The position numbers and the translations under genes were made by a program. Below the pieces are notes generated by a model. The model ran no database searches, was not told where the DNA came from, and saw only the letters and a list, made by a program, of their open reading frames with translations. Positions 51,143-60,309 of a stretch of 64,000 nucleotides of DNA are shown here, in pieces. This stretch comes from Gottschalkiaceae bacterium SANA (lineage in GTDB: Bacteria; Bacillota; Clostridia; Tissierellales; GPF-1): contig AP028876.1 in the NCBI GenBank assembly GCA_036323355.1, positions 372,001-436,000 on the forward strand. Reading direction: 5' to 3'. Numbering within the stretch: the stretch's first letter is position 1; the number at the start of each line of letters is the position of its first letter.

Positions 51143-52882
51143 TTGGACGATCTATTATTGAAAATACAGCCAACTGTACAAAAATATATGGAAGTACTCT
51201 CAAGCATTCTAGGTATTGACGTTGAGGTTATGTCAAAAAACAAGATCCGCGTTGCAGGTACAGGTTTATTTCTCTCTAGGGTAGGCGAGAGAATGGATAA
51301 TGACAGTCGTGTATATTCGCGTGCAATTCTTGATAAGAAAAAAATTGTCATTCAAAACCCTGGTAGAGACCCTATTTGTGAAAATTGTCCGCAGTATGGA
51401 AATTGTCTGGAAACCTTTGAAATTGCGATGCCAATTTTTGCTTATAAAGAAGTCTATGGTGTAATTGGCTTGTTAGGTACTACGAAAGCTCAAAAAGATT
51501 TGATTGAAGGTAACCTGGACGGATATTTGGAATTTATCGAACAGATCGCATATTTTGTGGGTATGCAAATCACGGAGCGTATTCAACGTGATAATTACAG
51601 CGAAACAAACAAGCTCCTTTATAAAATAACGGATAATATTGAGCAGGGGATCTTGATTTTTAATTCGGCAAAGCGGCCGATTTATGCAAATTCTTCTGCA
51701 AAAAAGCAATTATCGCTAGAGGAAAAAATGCCGGAAAATTTTATTATAAAGAACAATAATAGTAAAACTGGAAATTATTTTGAATATTCCTGTCGCGTAC
51801 AAAACAGGAAGTATATTCTTGTGGGCGAAGAATTCACCTACGGTAGCTACAATGAAACTAATTATATTTTTATGTTTCATGAAAAGTCAGCAGTGAAAGA
51901 ACGGATCAATGCTTACACAAAAATGGTGCATAGTATTGAAGGTAGTTCGATCATAGGTGTATCAAAAAATATTGCTGACATTAAAAATAAGATTTCTCGA
52001 TTGTCGGAAGTTTCGTCGACAATTTTGATCACTGGTGAAAGTGGTGTGGGAAAAGAAGTGATAGCGAAAGCCTTGTGGAAAGCAAGTAAACGGAAAAACA
52101 AGAAATTTGTTGCTGTTAATTGCGCAGCCATTCCGGAAGCGCTGATGGAAAGCGAATTGTTTGGTTATGTAAAAGGAAGTTTTACTGGGGCGAATACGGC
52201 TGGCAAAAAGGGAAAGTTTGAATATGTTGACCAAGGGACTTTATTTCTGGATGAAATAGGGGACATGCCTTTGTATTTGCAAGCAAAATTGCTGCGAGTG
52301 CTACAGGAAAAAAAGATTACACGGGTGGGATCCAATGAGGAAATTCCAGTTGATGTGAGAGTAATTTCCGCTACAAATAAAAATTTAAAGCAGATGGTAA
52401 AAGAAGGAACTTTCAGGGAAGATTTATATTATCGATTAAACGTGATTCCGATAAAAATTGAACCGCTTCGACATAGGGTGGTGGATATCGAGGTATTGGT
52501 GAGCCATTTTCTAGATAAATACACAAATGACACTCATATTCAACATAAAAAAATTGATGAAACTGTGGTGAACTTTTTGAAGAACTATCGTTGGCCTGGT
52601 AATGTAAGGGAATTGCAAAATGTGGTTGAATTTATGGTTGCGATGTCTGGACAGGAAACCTTGATCAAAATGAATCATCTTCCAGAATATATTGTCAATA
52701 TTCAAAACATGGAAAACGAACCAAATAAAGTGATTTCGATTGATAAATTAGAAAAACGAGAGATCTTAAAAGCGTTGGAGTTATATGGAAACTCGACAGA
52801 GTCAAAACATATCATTGCGAAAGAATTAGGGATTGGACTTTCAACCTTATATAGGAAGATGAGTAAGTACGAATTATCATAA
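51143..52882 (+). CDS. Sigma-54-dependent transcriptional activator with Cys-containing sensor domain
   Basis: The protein has 579 residues; I take TTG 51143, six bases after GGAGGG. The N-terminal GAF-like sensor (residues 1-150) carries Cys79, Cys82 and Cys88 in CENCPQYGNC, a possible metal or Fe-S site. A PAS-like part follows to about 255. The AAA+ domain has Walker A GESGVGKE at 298-305, the sigma-54 contact loop GSFTGA at 345-350 (usually GAFTGA) and Walker B LFLDEIGD with Asp370. A C-terminal Fis-type helix-turn-helix ends the protein. Directly downstream are a palindromic site and a sigma-54 promoter for the diaminopropionate operon, its probable target. Confidence 0.92.
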   Translation: MDDLLLKIQPTVQKYMEVLSSILGIDVEVMSKNKIRVAGTGLFLSRVGERMDNDSRVYSRAILDKKKIVIQNPGRDPICENCPQYGNCLETFEIAMPIFAYKEVYGVIGLLGTTKAQKDLIEGNLDGYLEFIEQIAYFVGMQITERIQRDNYSETNKLLYKITDNIEQGILIFNSAKRPIYANSSAKKQLSLEEKMPENFIIKNNNSKTGNYFEYSCRVQNRKYILVGEEFTYGSYNETNYIFMFHEKSAVKERINAYTKMVHSIEGSSIIGVSKNIADIKNKISRLSEVSSTILITGESGVGKEVIAKALWKASKRKNKKFVAVNCAAIPEALMESELFGYVKGSFTGANTAGKKGKFEYVDQGTLFLDEIGDMPLYLQAKLLRVLQEKKITRVGSNEEIPVDVRVISATNKNLKQMVKEGTFREDLYYRLNVIPIKIEPLRHRVVDIEVLVSHFLDKYTNDTHIQHKKIDETVVNFLKNYRWPGNVRELQNVVEFMVAMSGQETLIKMNHLPEYIVNIQNMENEPNKVISIDKLEKREILKALELYGNSTESKHIIAKELGIGLSTLYRKMSKYELS

Positions 52883-52937
52883 TGAGAATTGGAAATCAAT
52901 CTATATAAAGGCGATGCTTGAAATTAAACGTTTTCCT

Positions 52938-52979
52938 GGAATTGTCATTATGAAAATCAAATTGTCATTTTGACAATTT
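52938..52979. promoter_or_regulatory. Upstream activator sites for the sigma-54 regulator
   Basis: AAATTGTCA-TTT-TGACAATTT at 52959-52979 is a perfect 9-3-9 palindrome. AATTGTCA occurs again exactly 20 bases upstream (52940-52947) followed by an imperfect right half. Two sites two helical turns apart, about 150 bp before a sigma-54 promoter, are typical enhancer sites. The T-run after the palindrome means it could also act as a terminator. Confidence 0.6.
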
Positions 52980-53111
52980 TTTTTTGCTTCTTTTTCTAAA
53001 AAACTCACAAACCCAAGGATAGATCATTAGATTTTATATTTTTTGCGACAAATCAGAGCTATTTGAACTGAATTAAAATTAAATCATGTAAATTTGATCA
53101 CTAACAGATTT

Positions 53112-53129
53112 TTGGCACAGGACTTGCAA
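53112..53129 (+). promoter_or_regulatory. Sigma-54 (-24/-12) promoter of the diaminopropionate operon
   Basis: TTGGCACAGGACTTGCAA matches the TGGCAC-N5-TTGCA consensus exactly, with GG and GC ten bases apart. It lies about 65 bp before the first structural gene and downstream of the activator gene. Confidence 0.85.
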
Positions 53130-53195
53130 TAAAGAGATGTGAGATTAAAATTCATAATAATTTTCCGGAACAGATTTTGAGGAGGTGAAATTAAA

Positions 53196-54368
53196 ATGAC
53201 TAGTATTCAAATAGAATGTTTGGCTATTGAAAAAGATATGATCCGATTTTTACAAGATTTGATTAAAATAGAGAGTTTGACAGGTGCGGAGCAAGTCATG
53301 GCAGCACGTGTCAAAAAGGAGATGATTTCTCTTGGGTACGATCGAGTGCTTGAAACAACCCTGGGAGACGTTATTGGTGTTATTGGCAATGGACCTGTAA
53401 GTATTCTTTTTGACTCGCATATGGACACAGTGCCTGTAACAGATGCTAAAGAGTGGCAATACCCTCCATTTGAAGGTGTGATTGCGGATGGACGAATTCA
53501 CGGCCGCGGAACGGTTGATATGAAAAGTGCAATTGCTTCCACCGTGTATGCAGGTTATTTGGCTAAGAAACTAGGGTTTCACTCAGGAAAAACTATTTAC
53601 GTAAGTGCTTCGGTCATGGAAGAAGATTTTGATGGATATGCTCTTGGAAATTTGATTGATGAGCTTGAGTTGAAGCTTGACTACGCGGTAGTTTGTGAGC
53701 CGAGTCAAAATCGAATCGCTGTTGGACATCGAGGGAGAGCACTTTTTGAAGTGCATACAAAGGGTATAGCGTGTCATGGCAGTGCACCGGAAAATGGTGA
53801 AAATGCTGTTTATGAAATGAATCGAATTATTTCAAGAGTAGAAGAACTCAATCGTAAGCTATATGAAAAAACTGGTGAACATGGTTCCGTTGCATTAAGT
53901 AAGATTGAAAGTAGTTCCGTATCACTTAATGCGGTACCGGATGCTTGTACAATTTATTTAGATCGAAGACTTGCTATCGATGAAACATACCAAGTGATTC
54001 AAATTGAAATGGATAAGCTTGTTGAAGGATTGAATGCAGAGTGGAATGTGTACATCGCCAAAGGGAAGAGTTCTTCAGGTATAGAGGTTAGCATGAACAG
54101 TTTTATGGAAGCATGGGATACGGCGGAAACCAACAATTTGCCGACGGCAATGGCGCAGGCGTATTTAGAGCAGACTGATCGAACACCAGAATTTTTTAAA
54201 TGGAATTTCAGTACAAATGGATTTGCATCTACAGCGAGAAACATAACAACAATTGGGTATGGGCCTGGTGAAATTAAGTATTGTCATATGAGAGACGAGA
54301 GTTGTAAAATCAGTGACATCATTGAGGCATGCCAAGTATATACGGGTTGCTTGGAAAAGTTGAGTTAG
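53196..54368 (+). CDS. ygeY: YgeY-type M20 family metallohydrolase
   Basis: The protein has 390 residues. M20 metal ligands: His75 and Asp77 in FDSHMDTVP, Asp108 in HGRGTVDMKSA, Glu142-Glu143 in VMEEDFDG (general base and ligand), the CEPS motif, and the C-terminal YCHMRDE. The AVGHRGRALFEVHTKGIACH segment with SAPENGENA is the dimerisation domain. This subgroup, close to YgeY of E. coli, accompanies diaminopropionate ammonia-lyase and probably removes an acyl or carbamoyl group to release diaminopropionate; the exact substrate is unknown. First gene after the sigma-54 promoter; GGAGGTG precedes the ATG. Confidence 0.85.
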   Translation: MTSIQIECLAIEKDMIRFLQDLIKIESLTGAEQVMAARVKKEMISLGYDRVLETTLGDVIGVIGNGPVSILFDSHMDTVPVTDAKEWQYPPFEGVIADGRIHGRGTVDMKSAIASTVYAGYLAKKLGFHSGKTIYVSASVMEEDFDGYALGNLIDELELKLDYAVVCEPSQNRIAVGHRGRALFEVHTKGIACHGSAPENGENAVYEMNRIISRVEELNRKLYEKTGEHGSVALSKIESSSVSLNAVPDACTIYLDRRLAIDETYQVIQIEMDKLVEGLNAEWNVYIAKGKSSSGIEVSMNSFMEAWDTAETNNLPTAMAQAYLEQTDRTPEFFKWNFSTNGFASTARNITTIGYGPGEIKYCHMRDESCKISDIIEACQVYTGCLEKLS

Positions 54369-54445
54369 AAAATAGTGGCAGTGATTGTGGAAGAATAGAT
54401 TTGGATCGAATGAAAATTTAGCTAGAGAGATATTGGGAGGAAACA

Positions 54446-55660
54446 ATGTACAAAAACAATACGAAGAAGTGCAAGTTTATTGAGGCCGAACTGGGAGAAT
54501 ACAATTATTGTGATTTTCTAACAGAAGAAAATGCCAAGAAAGCGAAAAGATTTATTGAGACACTAGATGAATATGAGTCGACACCATTAATCAGTTTGGA
54601 TGCTCTTGCATCACGATTTGGGATTCAAAAAATATATGTTAAAGATGAATCTAAAAGAATGGGTCTAAATGCATTTAAAGGTGTTGGTGTTTTATACGGA
54701 GTGGCACGTTTGATTTGTGACCGATTTGATCTTGATATAGAGACAATCAGCTTCAATGATTTGATGGCACCGGAGTTGAATAGCAAGATTCGGGAACTTG
54801 TTTTTATTGCTGCAACAGATGGGAATCATGGAAAGGGTCTTTCGTGGGTTCTTAATAAGCTTGGTTGTAAATGTCATATTTACATGCCGAAGAACTCGAC
54901 TGAAGCTCGGGTGAGAGCGATTGAAAATTATGGAGCGACGGTAACGGTTACGGAAGGAAACTATGATGAGACGTTACGAATCGTTATTGAGAAAGCCGCT
55001 GAAAATGATTGGATTCATGTACAGGACCAGGCGTGGGAAGGTTATACGAAAGTTACCAATTTAATTTCTGAAGGCTATACCATCATTGCAGATGAAGCGT
55101 TAGGTCAAATGCATGAGGATGGAACTGAAAAGCCAACACATATTATTCTTCAAGCGGGTGCGGGTTCGTTTGCTTTTGGAATTCTTGGATATTTTGCAAA
55201 TGTGTACAAAGAGAGTAAACCCTATATGGTGCTTGCTGAACCGGAAAATGCGGACTGCTATTATCAATCCGTAGCGAATGGAGAGTATACAGTGGTTACT
55301 GGTGAGTTGAAGACCATTATGGCGGGCTTATCTGTTGGTGAAGCCAATTTCGTTGCATGGGAAAACTTAAGCACAATTGTTGAGGGGTATGCGAGTTGTT
55401 CAGATACCATTTCAGCAAGAGGAATGAGAATACTTTCTAGTCCAATCGGTGATGATACTCGAATTATTTCTGGTGAGTCTGGAGCCTTGGGATTTGGTTT
55501 GTTATCCATGCTTTGCCAGTCAAATGATTATGAGGAAATCAAAAATCAAATGAAGATTGATGAAAATAGTGTTGTTTTACTGATTAGTACAGAGGGCGAT
55601 ACGGATCCTAAGGTTTATGAAGATATTGTATGGAACGGTGGATTTTGCACTGAAATGTAA
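54446..55660 (+). CDS. dpaL: Diaminopropionate ammonia-lyase
   Basis: The protein has 404 residues, a fold-type II PLP enzyme. PLP lysine Lys78 in KRMGLNAFKGVG; Asp125 in AATDGNHGKGLS, the second catalytic residue in the Salmonella and E. coli enzymes; glycine-rich PLP phosphate loop QAGAGSFAFGILGYF; SGESGALGFGLL near the end. It converts 2,3-diaminopropionate to pyruvate and two ammonia, giving carbon, nitrogen and, through pyruvate, ATP. It lies 77 bases after ygeY with GGGAGG before the ATG. Confidence 0.93.
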   Translation: MYKNNTKKCKFIEAELGEYNYCDFLTEENAKKAKRFIETLDEYESTPLISLDALASRFGIQKIYVKDESKRMGLNAFKGVGVLYGVARLICDRFDLDIETISFNDLMAPELNSKIRELVFIAATDGNHGKGLSWVLNKLGCKCHIYMPKNSTEARVRAIENYGATVTVTEGNYDETLRIVIEKAAENDWIHVQDQAWEGYTKVTNLISEGYTIIADEALGQMHEDGTEKPTHIILQAGAGSFAFGILGYFANVYKESKPYMVLAEPENADCYYQSVANGEYTVVTGELKTIMAGLSVGEANFVAWENLSTIVEGYASCSDTISARGMRILSSPIGDDTRIISGESGALGFGLLSMLCQSNDYEEIKNQMKIDENSVVLLISTEGDTDPKVYEDIVWNGGFCTEM

Positions 55661-55922
55661 GTGAAAGAATGAAGTAGACGTTGCAAAGCTCAGGGCGTTG
55701 TGCCCTGATGCTGCAAGGTCAGGCAATTGTAAATTCATATTATGTTAATGAATGTAAAAGAATATAGTCAGAAGAGGCGATCTGGGAAAAACGGTTAAGC
55801 GAAAGGAGTGAATTGGAAGCGAGAGGAAATCGTTGTCGAGCAGATGCGGTATTACATGGAAGGGTTTATTTGCTAGAAATTATTCTTATTAGAGTTATGG
55901 AATTATTATTAGGAGGGAAATG
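55661..55922 (+). other. Intercistronic region with hairpin
   Basis: A gap of 262 bases in the operon. CAGGGCGTTGTGCCCTG at 55691-55707 is a 6-bp GC hairpin without a T-run, more like a processing or attenuation element than a terminator. A 36-codon frame from TTG 55813, with AAGGAG before it and its stop overlapping the transporter start, could be a leader peptide but is unproven. Confidence 0.4.
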
Positions 55923-57422
55923 ATGGAAAAGAAAAATTCAGGATTTCAATCGCAATTAGGATTGGTTATCACACTAATTGCAGGATCCGTCGGGCTAGGG
56001 AATATTTGGCGGTTTCCACGTGTAGCAGCAATGAACGGTGGTGGTACATTTATCGTTGCCTGGGCAATTATGGCAATTCTTGTATGTTTACCGATCATGC
56101 TAGGTGAACATGTTATGGGTCGTGCAACGCGTCATGGTACACCAGGGGCATTTAGAGATTTCATTGGCAAGAAGTTCACATGGATGGGAACTTCGGTAAA
56201 TATCTTGATGTATGCTTTAACAGCATATTATTGTGTATTGACTGCATGGGTTGGAAACTATTTGGGCCTTGCAATTACAAAGGGATATTATGGAGTAGAT
56301 AAAGCCGCATTATTCGATTCGGTTTCTAATAAAAGTATTGTTACCGTACTTATTTTTGTCGTTTTAATTTCTTTGGCATCATTCATTACATATAAAGGAA
56401 TTAAAGGAATTGAAAAAGTAACAAAAGTGTTTTTGCCGGTTCTGTTTATTTGTTTGTTTATCACAGCCATTCGTGCTTTGATGCTACCCGGTTCATCAGC
56501 AGGGATGAACTTCTTATTTACCTTTGAACCAAAAGCGCTTCTAAGCTCTAAAGTATGGTTGGAAGCATTGACACAAGCGGTTTGGTCAGCGGGTCCTGGT
56601 TGGGGGCTATGTATTACTTTTGCGGTTTTTGCAAAAGCAAAATCGGATGCAACATTGACAACAAGCCTTCAAGTATTTGGTAACTCAATGGCAGCATTAT
56701 TGGCAGGCATTGCAGTTATTCCAGCAATTTTTGCAATGGCACCAAGTATTGCAGATGCGACAGCAACTTGTTCTCAAGGAAACTATGGACTGACGTTTAT
56801 TTCATTAACAACCCTATTTGAGCAAATGCCTGGTGGGTATATTGTTGGTATTCTATTCTTCCTTAGTTTGTTTTTGGCAGCTTTCTCTTCAGTCATTGCG
56901 AGTGTAATGATTGTTGCATTGCCAATGGCTGATTCCGGTGTGCCGAAAAAGACAGCAATTTTGCGTGTCTACTTAATTCTATTAATTTGGGGAGTTCCTT
57001 CTGCATGGAGTGCAAATTTCTTGTCGAACCAAGACTGGGTAGTAGGTCAGATGATGGTATTTGGAGCCTTCTTATCTTGTTTCGCATTGATGAAGTTTGG
57101 TGTTAAGAAAGTGCGTAAAACATTTATCAATAATCCATATACAGGTATGAATATGGGAGCCTGGTGGGAGTGGTCCATCAAGTTTATTGCACCAACTATT
57201 ATTGTTGTTATGTTTTTCTGGTGGTCGTTCCAGTCTATCAGTTGGGATCCACAATGGTGGAATCCATTTAAAGCATTGAGCTTGGGAACTGCGATTGTTC
57301 AAGGTGGGCTGATGGTTCTAGTGAGCATTTTGGTGAATGATCGCGTAGCGAACTCGATTAAGAATAAATACTTCGATGGTGAAACATTTCCTGAAATTCA
57401 AGATAATGGATATAATGACTAA
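55923..57422 (+). CDS. Neurotransmitter:sodium symporter (SNF family)
   Basis: The protein has 499 residues and 11-12 membrane helices. The unwound helix 1 reads GSVGLGNIWRFPRVAAMNGG (Na+ and substrate binding, as in LeuT), helix 3 has ALTAYYCVLTAWVGNYL with the gating Tyr, helix 6 AVWSAGPGWGLCITFAVFAK, helix 8 FFLSLFLAAFSSVIASVMIV. It imports an amino acid with Na+, here probably diaminopropionate or its conjugate. AGGAGGG supports ATG 55923 rather than 55920. The small hydrophobic gene that follows is typical of MetP/MetS-type partners of SNF carriers. Confidence 0.92.
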   Translation: MEKKNSGFQSQLGLVITLIAGSVGLGNIWRFPRVAAMNGGGTFIVAWAIMAILVCLPIMLGEHVMGRATRHGTPGAFRDFIGKKFTWMGTSVNILMYALTAYYCVLTAWVGNYLGLAITKGYYGVDKAALFDSVSNKSIVTVLIFVVLISLASFITYKGIKGIEKVTKVFLPVLFICLFITAIRALMLPGSSAGMNFLFTFEPKALLSSKVWLEALTQAVWSAGPGWGLCITFAVFAKAKSDATLTTSLQVFGNSMAALLAGIAVIPAIFAMAPSIADATATCSQGNYGLTFISLTTLFEQMPGGYIVGILFFLSLFLAAFSSVIASVMIVALPMADSGVPKKTAILRVYLILLIWGVPSAWSANFLSNQDWVVGQMMVFGAFLSCFALMKFGVKKVRKTFINNPYTGMNMGAWWEWSIKFIAPTIIVVMFFWWSFQSISWDPQWWNPFKALSLGTAIVQGGLMVLVSILVNDRVANSIKNKYFDGETFPEIQDNGYND

Positions 57423-57455
57423 TCAACTCAAACGAGGTGAATGGAGGATTATAAT

Positions 57456-57599
57456 ATGACGACAAATGCGATTATTACGATGATCATCTTAGTAGGCATA
57501 TTTTTTGGTGGATTCACTGCCATGATGACACGCCTGTTAAAAATTGAGAAGAAACAAGCTGAGTTAGAAAGTATGACGACAGATAAAGGAGCTAAGTAG
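57456..57599 (+). CDS. Small membrane subunit of the SNF symporter (MetS-like), 47 aa
   Basis: The protein has 47 residues: one membrane helix (AIITMIILVGIFFGGFTAMM) then a charged amphipathic tail (RLLKIEKKQAELES). ATG 57456 follows TGGAGG. Position between an SNF carrier and the next gene, and size, match MetS, the small subunit of the Corynebacterium methionine/alanine importer MetPS. It is too short for ordinary gene calling. Confidence 0.75.
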   Translation: MTTNAIITMIILVGIFFGGFTAMMTRLLKIEKKQAELESMTTDKGAK

Positions 57600-57600
57600 G

Positions 57601-58755
57601 ATGGAATACATTAAATTTACAGAAGAAGATGTTCAAGCAAGAATTGACTTGTGTCAAAAGAAAATGAATGAACAGGGGTTTGAGGGAATTGTATTCTCGG
57701 CAGAAAGCAATTTGAACTATTACAGCAACTTTCATACACATGCCCCTTGGACAACATTTACAAGACCTATGTTTTTGTTTGTACCAAAAGAAGGTAAACC
57801 TGTTTTATATTTGCACATTTTTCAAACACCAGATGCCCGTGCTATTTCAAAAGCGTGTGATATTCGTGGATTTGAAAGCCTGCTTGGACCAAATGCATCA
57901 CAGGTTGCAGAAATTATGCATGAGTTAAATATGGGAAGTGGCAAGATTGGCTTTGAAAAAGGTTATGAGCAACTTATGGGTTTCCAAATTAATCTGTATG
58001 AAGGATTGAAAGAAGAATTGTCTTCAGCTTCATTTGAAGACGCATCTGATTTGATCTGGAGTCAACGATTGATTAAGTCGCCAAAAGAAATCGAATGTAT
58101 TCGTAGAGCTTGCGACGCAACAAGCTATGCCCACGATAAGATTTTCAAAAATATAAAAGCTGGTATGACAGAACATGAAGTTTCGCGATTAGTGAAGCAG
58201 TATATGCTTGAAGGTGGAGCGGATCAACCTGGTTTTGTATTAATCACTGCTGGCGAAGGGAATTATGACCGAATTAGTAAAACTGCAACTGATCGAGAAC
58301 TACAAGATGGAGATTTGATTGTACTGGATTTGGGTTCTTGTTATAACGGATATTGGTCTGATTTCTGTCGACTGGCAGTTGTTGGTGAAATTAGTGAAGA
58401 AAGAAGAGAGATTCAAAGAAAAGTACATGAAGTGACGATTAGAGCTTCTAAAGTAATGAAGCCAGGGGTTGCAGTAGCGGATGTTGCACGTGCATGTGCG
58501 GAAGAAATGGTGAAGGTTGGATTTGAAGCCAACTTTGATTGCGGACGCATGGGTCACGGTATGGGCTTGATGAGTACAGAGCCGCCTTCAGTTACCATTT
58601 ATGATGAAACGATTCTCGAAGAGGGAATGATTATCAATTTGGAACCGGGTATCGTTAATGAATTAGGTGCTTTCAATTTAGAAGAAAACTTCGTGATTAC
58701 TAAAGATGGTTGTGAGATGTTGTCTTCGGCAAGCCGAGAGTTCTATTCAATATAG
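57601..58755 (+). CDS. M24-family metallopeptidase (Xaa-Pro peptidase/creatinase fold)
   Basis: The protein has 384 residues. N-terminal creatinase domain (RIDLCQKKMNEQGFEGIVFS, then AESNLNYYSNFHTHAP); C-terminal pita-bread domain with metal ligands Asp243 in VLDLGSCYNGYWSD, Asp254, His319 in RMGHGMGL, Glu348 in NLEPGI and Glu361/Glu362 in NLEENF. Members include Xaa-Pro peptidases, creatinase and ectoine hydrolase DoeA, so the substrate need not be a peptide. It starts one base after the small symporter subunit and ends at a terminator, so it belongs to the sigma-54 operon and likely processes the imported compound. Confidence 0.88.
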   Translation: MEYIKFTEEDVQARIDLCQKKMNEQGFEGIVFSAESNLNYYSNFHTHAPWTTFTRPMFLFVPKEGKPVLYLHIFQTPDARAISKACDIRGFESLLGPNASQVAEIMHELNMGSGKIGFEKGYEQLMGFQINLYEGLKEELSSASFEDASDLIWSQRLIKSPKEIECIRRACDATSYAHDKIFKNIKAGMTEHEVSRLVKQYMLEGGADQPGFVLITAGEGNYDRISKTATDRELQDGDLIVLDLGSCYNGYWSDFCRLAVVGEISEERREIQRKVHEVTIRASKVMKPGVAVADVARACAEEMVKVGFEANFDCGRMGHGMGLMSTEPPSVTIYDETILEEGMIINLEPGIVNELGAFNLEENFVITKDGCEMLSSASREFYSI

Positions 58756-58774
58756 AGGAGCAGAGAAGATAGAC

Positions 58775-58810
58775 GATTGAGCTTGGTGATTCTAAGCTCA
58801 ATCTTTTTTT
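58775..58810 (+). terminator. Terminator of the diaminopropionate operon
   Basis: GATTGAGCTT (58775-58784) pairs with AAGCTCAATC (58794-58803), followed by seven T. Confidence 0.88.
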
Positions 58811-58850
58811 ATCACTTCATAAAGAGCGAGCATGGAGATGGGAGATTTGA

Positions 58851-59744
58851 ATGAAGGTAATGGATATGCTGGTCCTTATCGTGCTTGCGGCCGTCTGGGG
58901 TGCATCTTTAGTATTCATGCGGGTATCGACCCCACATTTGGGACCCATTGCAACGATTTGGATGCGGGTATTTATAGCATCACTTGTGATGATGATCGGG
59001 TTTGCTGTAAGAAGGAAAGCAATTAGATTGAAAGGTTACTGGGATAAAATGATTTTTTTAGGGACGATTAATGCTGCGATTCCATTTGTCCTGACTGCGG
59101 CTTCAAATATGATATTGCCTATATCTACAATTGCGGTGATCACAGCGACGACACCCTTGTTTACCGTTATGATGGCATGGATTTTTTTGAAGGAACCGCT
59201 GAGGAGGAATCATTTTTTGGCATTTATTTGTGGTATTGGGGGTGTTTCAGCTTTACTTGGATTGAGTCCTGTGCAATTAACAACTGAGGTTCTGATGGGG
59301 GCTTTAATGGCTTTGGGCGCGTCTTTTTGCTATGGGATTGGTGGCGTGTATGTAAAGAAAGAATTAATGGAATGTGACGATGAGCTGTTGATTTATGGTC
59401 AGCAACTGGGGGCTGTGATTGTATTGCTTCCCATATTTCTTGTTCAAGCACCAGTTACATGGCATGTTCCTCTTAATGTTTGGTTGTCGGTTGTCGCATT
59501 AGGTGTTTTTTGCACGGAAATTGCGTATGTAATCTATTTTTCAATGATTCGCCGAATTGGACCGATAAAGACTTTGTCCGTGACATTCTTAGTGCCTATT
59601 TTTGGAATGTTTTGGGGTGTGGTTTTTATGCATGAAAGTTTATCTGTGGGAAATTTCTTGGGATTTGGTTTGATTCTAGTCGGCTTGATTTTACTTTCCG
59701 ATCGGCCAATTTTGAGGGGAAATAATAAACGAGACGTGGCTTAA
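58851..59744 (+). CDS. EamA-family DMT-superfamily transporter
   Basis: The protein has 297 residues in ten membrane helices made of two EamA repeats. VLIVLAAVWGASLVFMRVST and HLGPIATIWMRVF open the first; ALGASFCYGIGGVYVKKELM and LGVFCTEIAYVIYFSMIRRI mark the second. These proteins export amino acids or other metabolites. A second gene at 61385 is a clear paralogue with long identical stretches. GGGAG precedes ATG 58851. Substrate unknown. Confidence 0.88.
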   Translation: MKVMDMLVLIVLAAVWGASLVFMRVSTPHLGPIATIWMRVFIASLVMMIGFAVRRKAIRLKGYWDKMIFLGTINAAIPFVLTAASNMILPISTIAVITATTPLFTVMMAWIFLKEPLRRNHFLAFICGIGGVSALLGLSPVQLTTEVLMGALMALGASFCYGIGGVYVKKELMECDDELLIYGQQLGAVIVLLPIFLVQAPVTWHVPLNVWLSVVALGVFCTEIAYVIYFSMIRRIGPIKTLSVTFLVPIFGMFWGVVFMHESLSVGNFLGFGLILVGLILLSDRPILRGNNKRDVA

Positions 59745-59870
59745 GTTCTTAACCATTTATAAAGTAGTGTTCGCCGGAACGACAGAAATTGAACATGCAA
59801 GCTAGGATCTTTAAAAAGATGTAAAAAAGTATGTCGAAGATAATTTTTTAGCGATAAGAAAGGTATAAAC

Positions 59871-59905
59871 AAAAATGCTTCCCATGATTTTGGGAAGCAT
59901 TTTTT
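59871..59905. terminator. Bidirectional terminator
   Basis: AAAAATGCTTCCCA (59871-59884) pairs with TGGGAAGCATTTTT (59891-59904), between convergent genes. Confidence 0.85.
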
Positions 59906-59913
59906 ATGCCGCT

Positions 59914-60309
59914 TTATTTTGTTTTGCTATCATTGGACTTCTTTTTCTCTTCCCATTCCAAATAGCTTTTTAGTATACTAAGTGATTGTTTGGTCTTTTT
60001 ATCTTGACCTTGTGGGCCGTCTTTAAGAATCTTAGACATTTTCATTAACTGCAGTTCAAGATATTTTTGGTTGTTAAGTTTATTTGCATTGATATCTGAT
60101 TTTGATTTTTTCTTTGATGCCGAAACGGCTTCCATAAACATGAGTAGCAAGAAACTATTTTTCTTTTGCTTAGGGACTTGTTTTGAAGATTCATAAGCCT
60201 GGTCGAATAATTTTGTCATGTTTCGTTTTTTGTAAGAATATAATGCAACTACTGCACCAATTACTAAAACGGTTGTTCCACCAATAATTGCCATAGTCAT
60301 GTTGTCCAT
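59914..60309 (-). CDS. Hypothetical membrane-anchored protein, 131 aa
   Basis: One N-terminal helix (MAIIGGTTVLVIGAVVALYS) is followed by a basic cytoplasmic part rich in Lys and Ser (KKRNMTKLFDQAYESSKQVP; SASKKKSKSDINANKLNNQK). AAAGGAG lies before the ATG. I recognise no family. The strongly basic, helical tail could bind RNA, DNA or membrane surface, but nothing specific supports this. Confidence 0.6.
   Translation of the reverse strand: MDNMTMAIIGGTTVLVIGAVVALYSYKKRNMTKLFDQAYESSKQVPKQKKNSFLLLMFMEAVSASKKKSKSDINANKLNNQKYLELQLMKMSKILKDGPQGQDKKTKQSLSILKSYLEWEEKKKSNDSKTK

Noticed and set aside
52959-52979. Palindrome with T-run as terminator of the sigma-54 activator gene
   Set aside because: The stem is AT-rich and a half-site copy lies exactly 20 bp upstream, so enhancer sites fit better. 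Dual use is not excluded.
55813-55923. 36-codon frame from a TTG with AAGGAG upstream, ending at the symporter start
   Set aside because: Could be a leader peptide, but a TTG start, odd composition and no known relatives make it unsupported.
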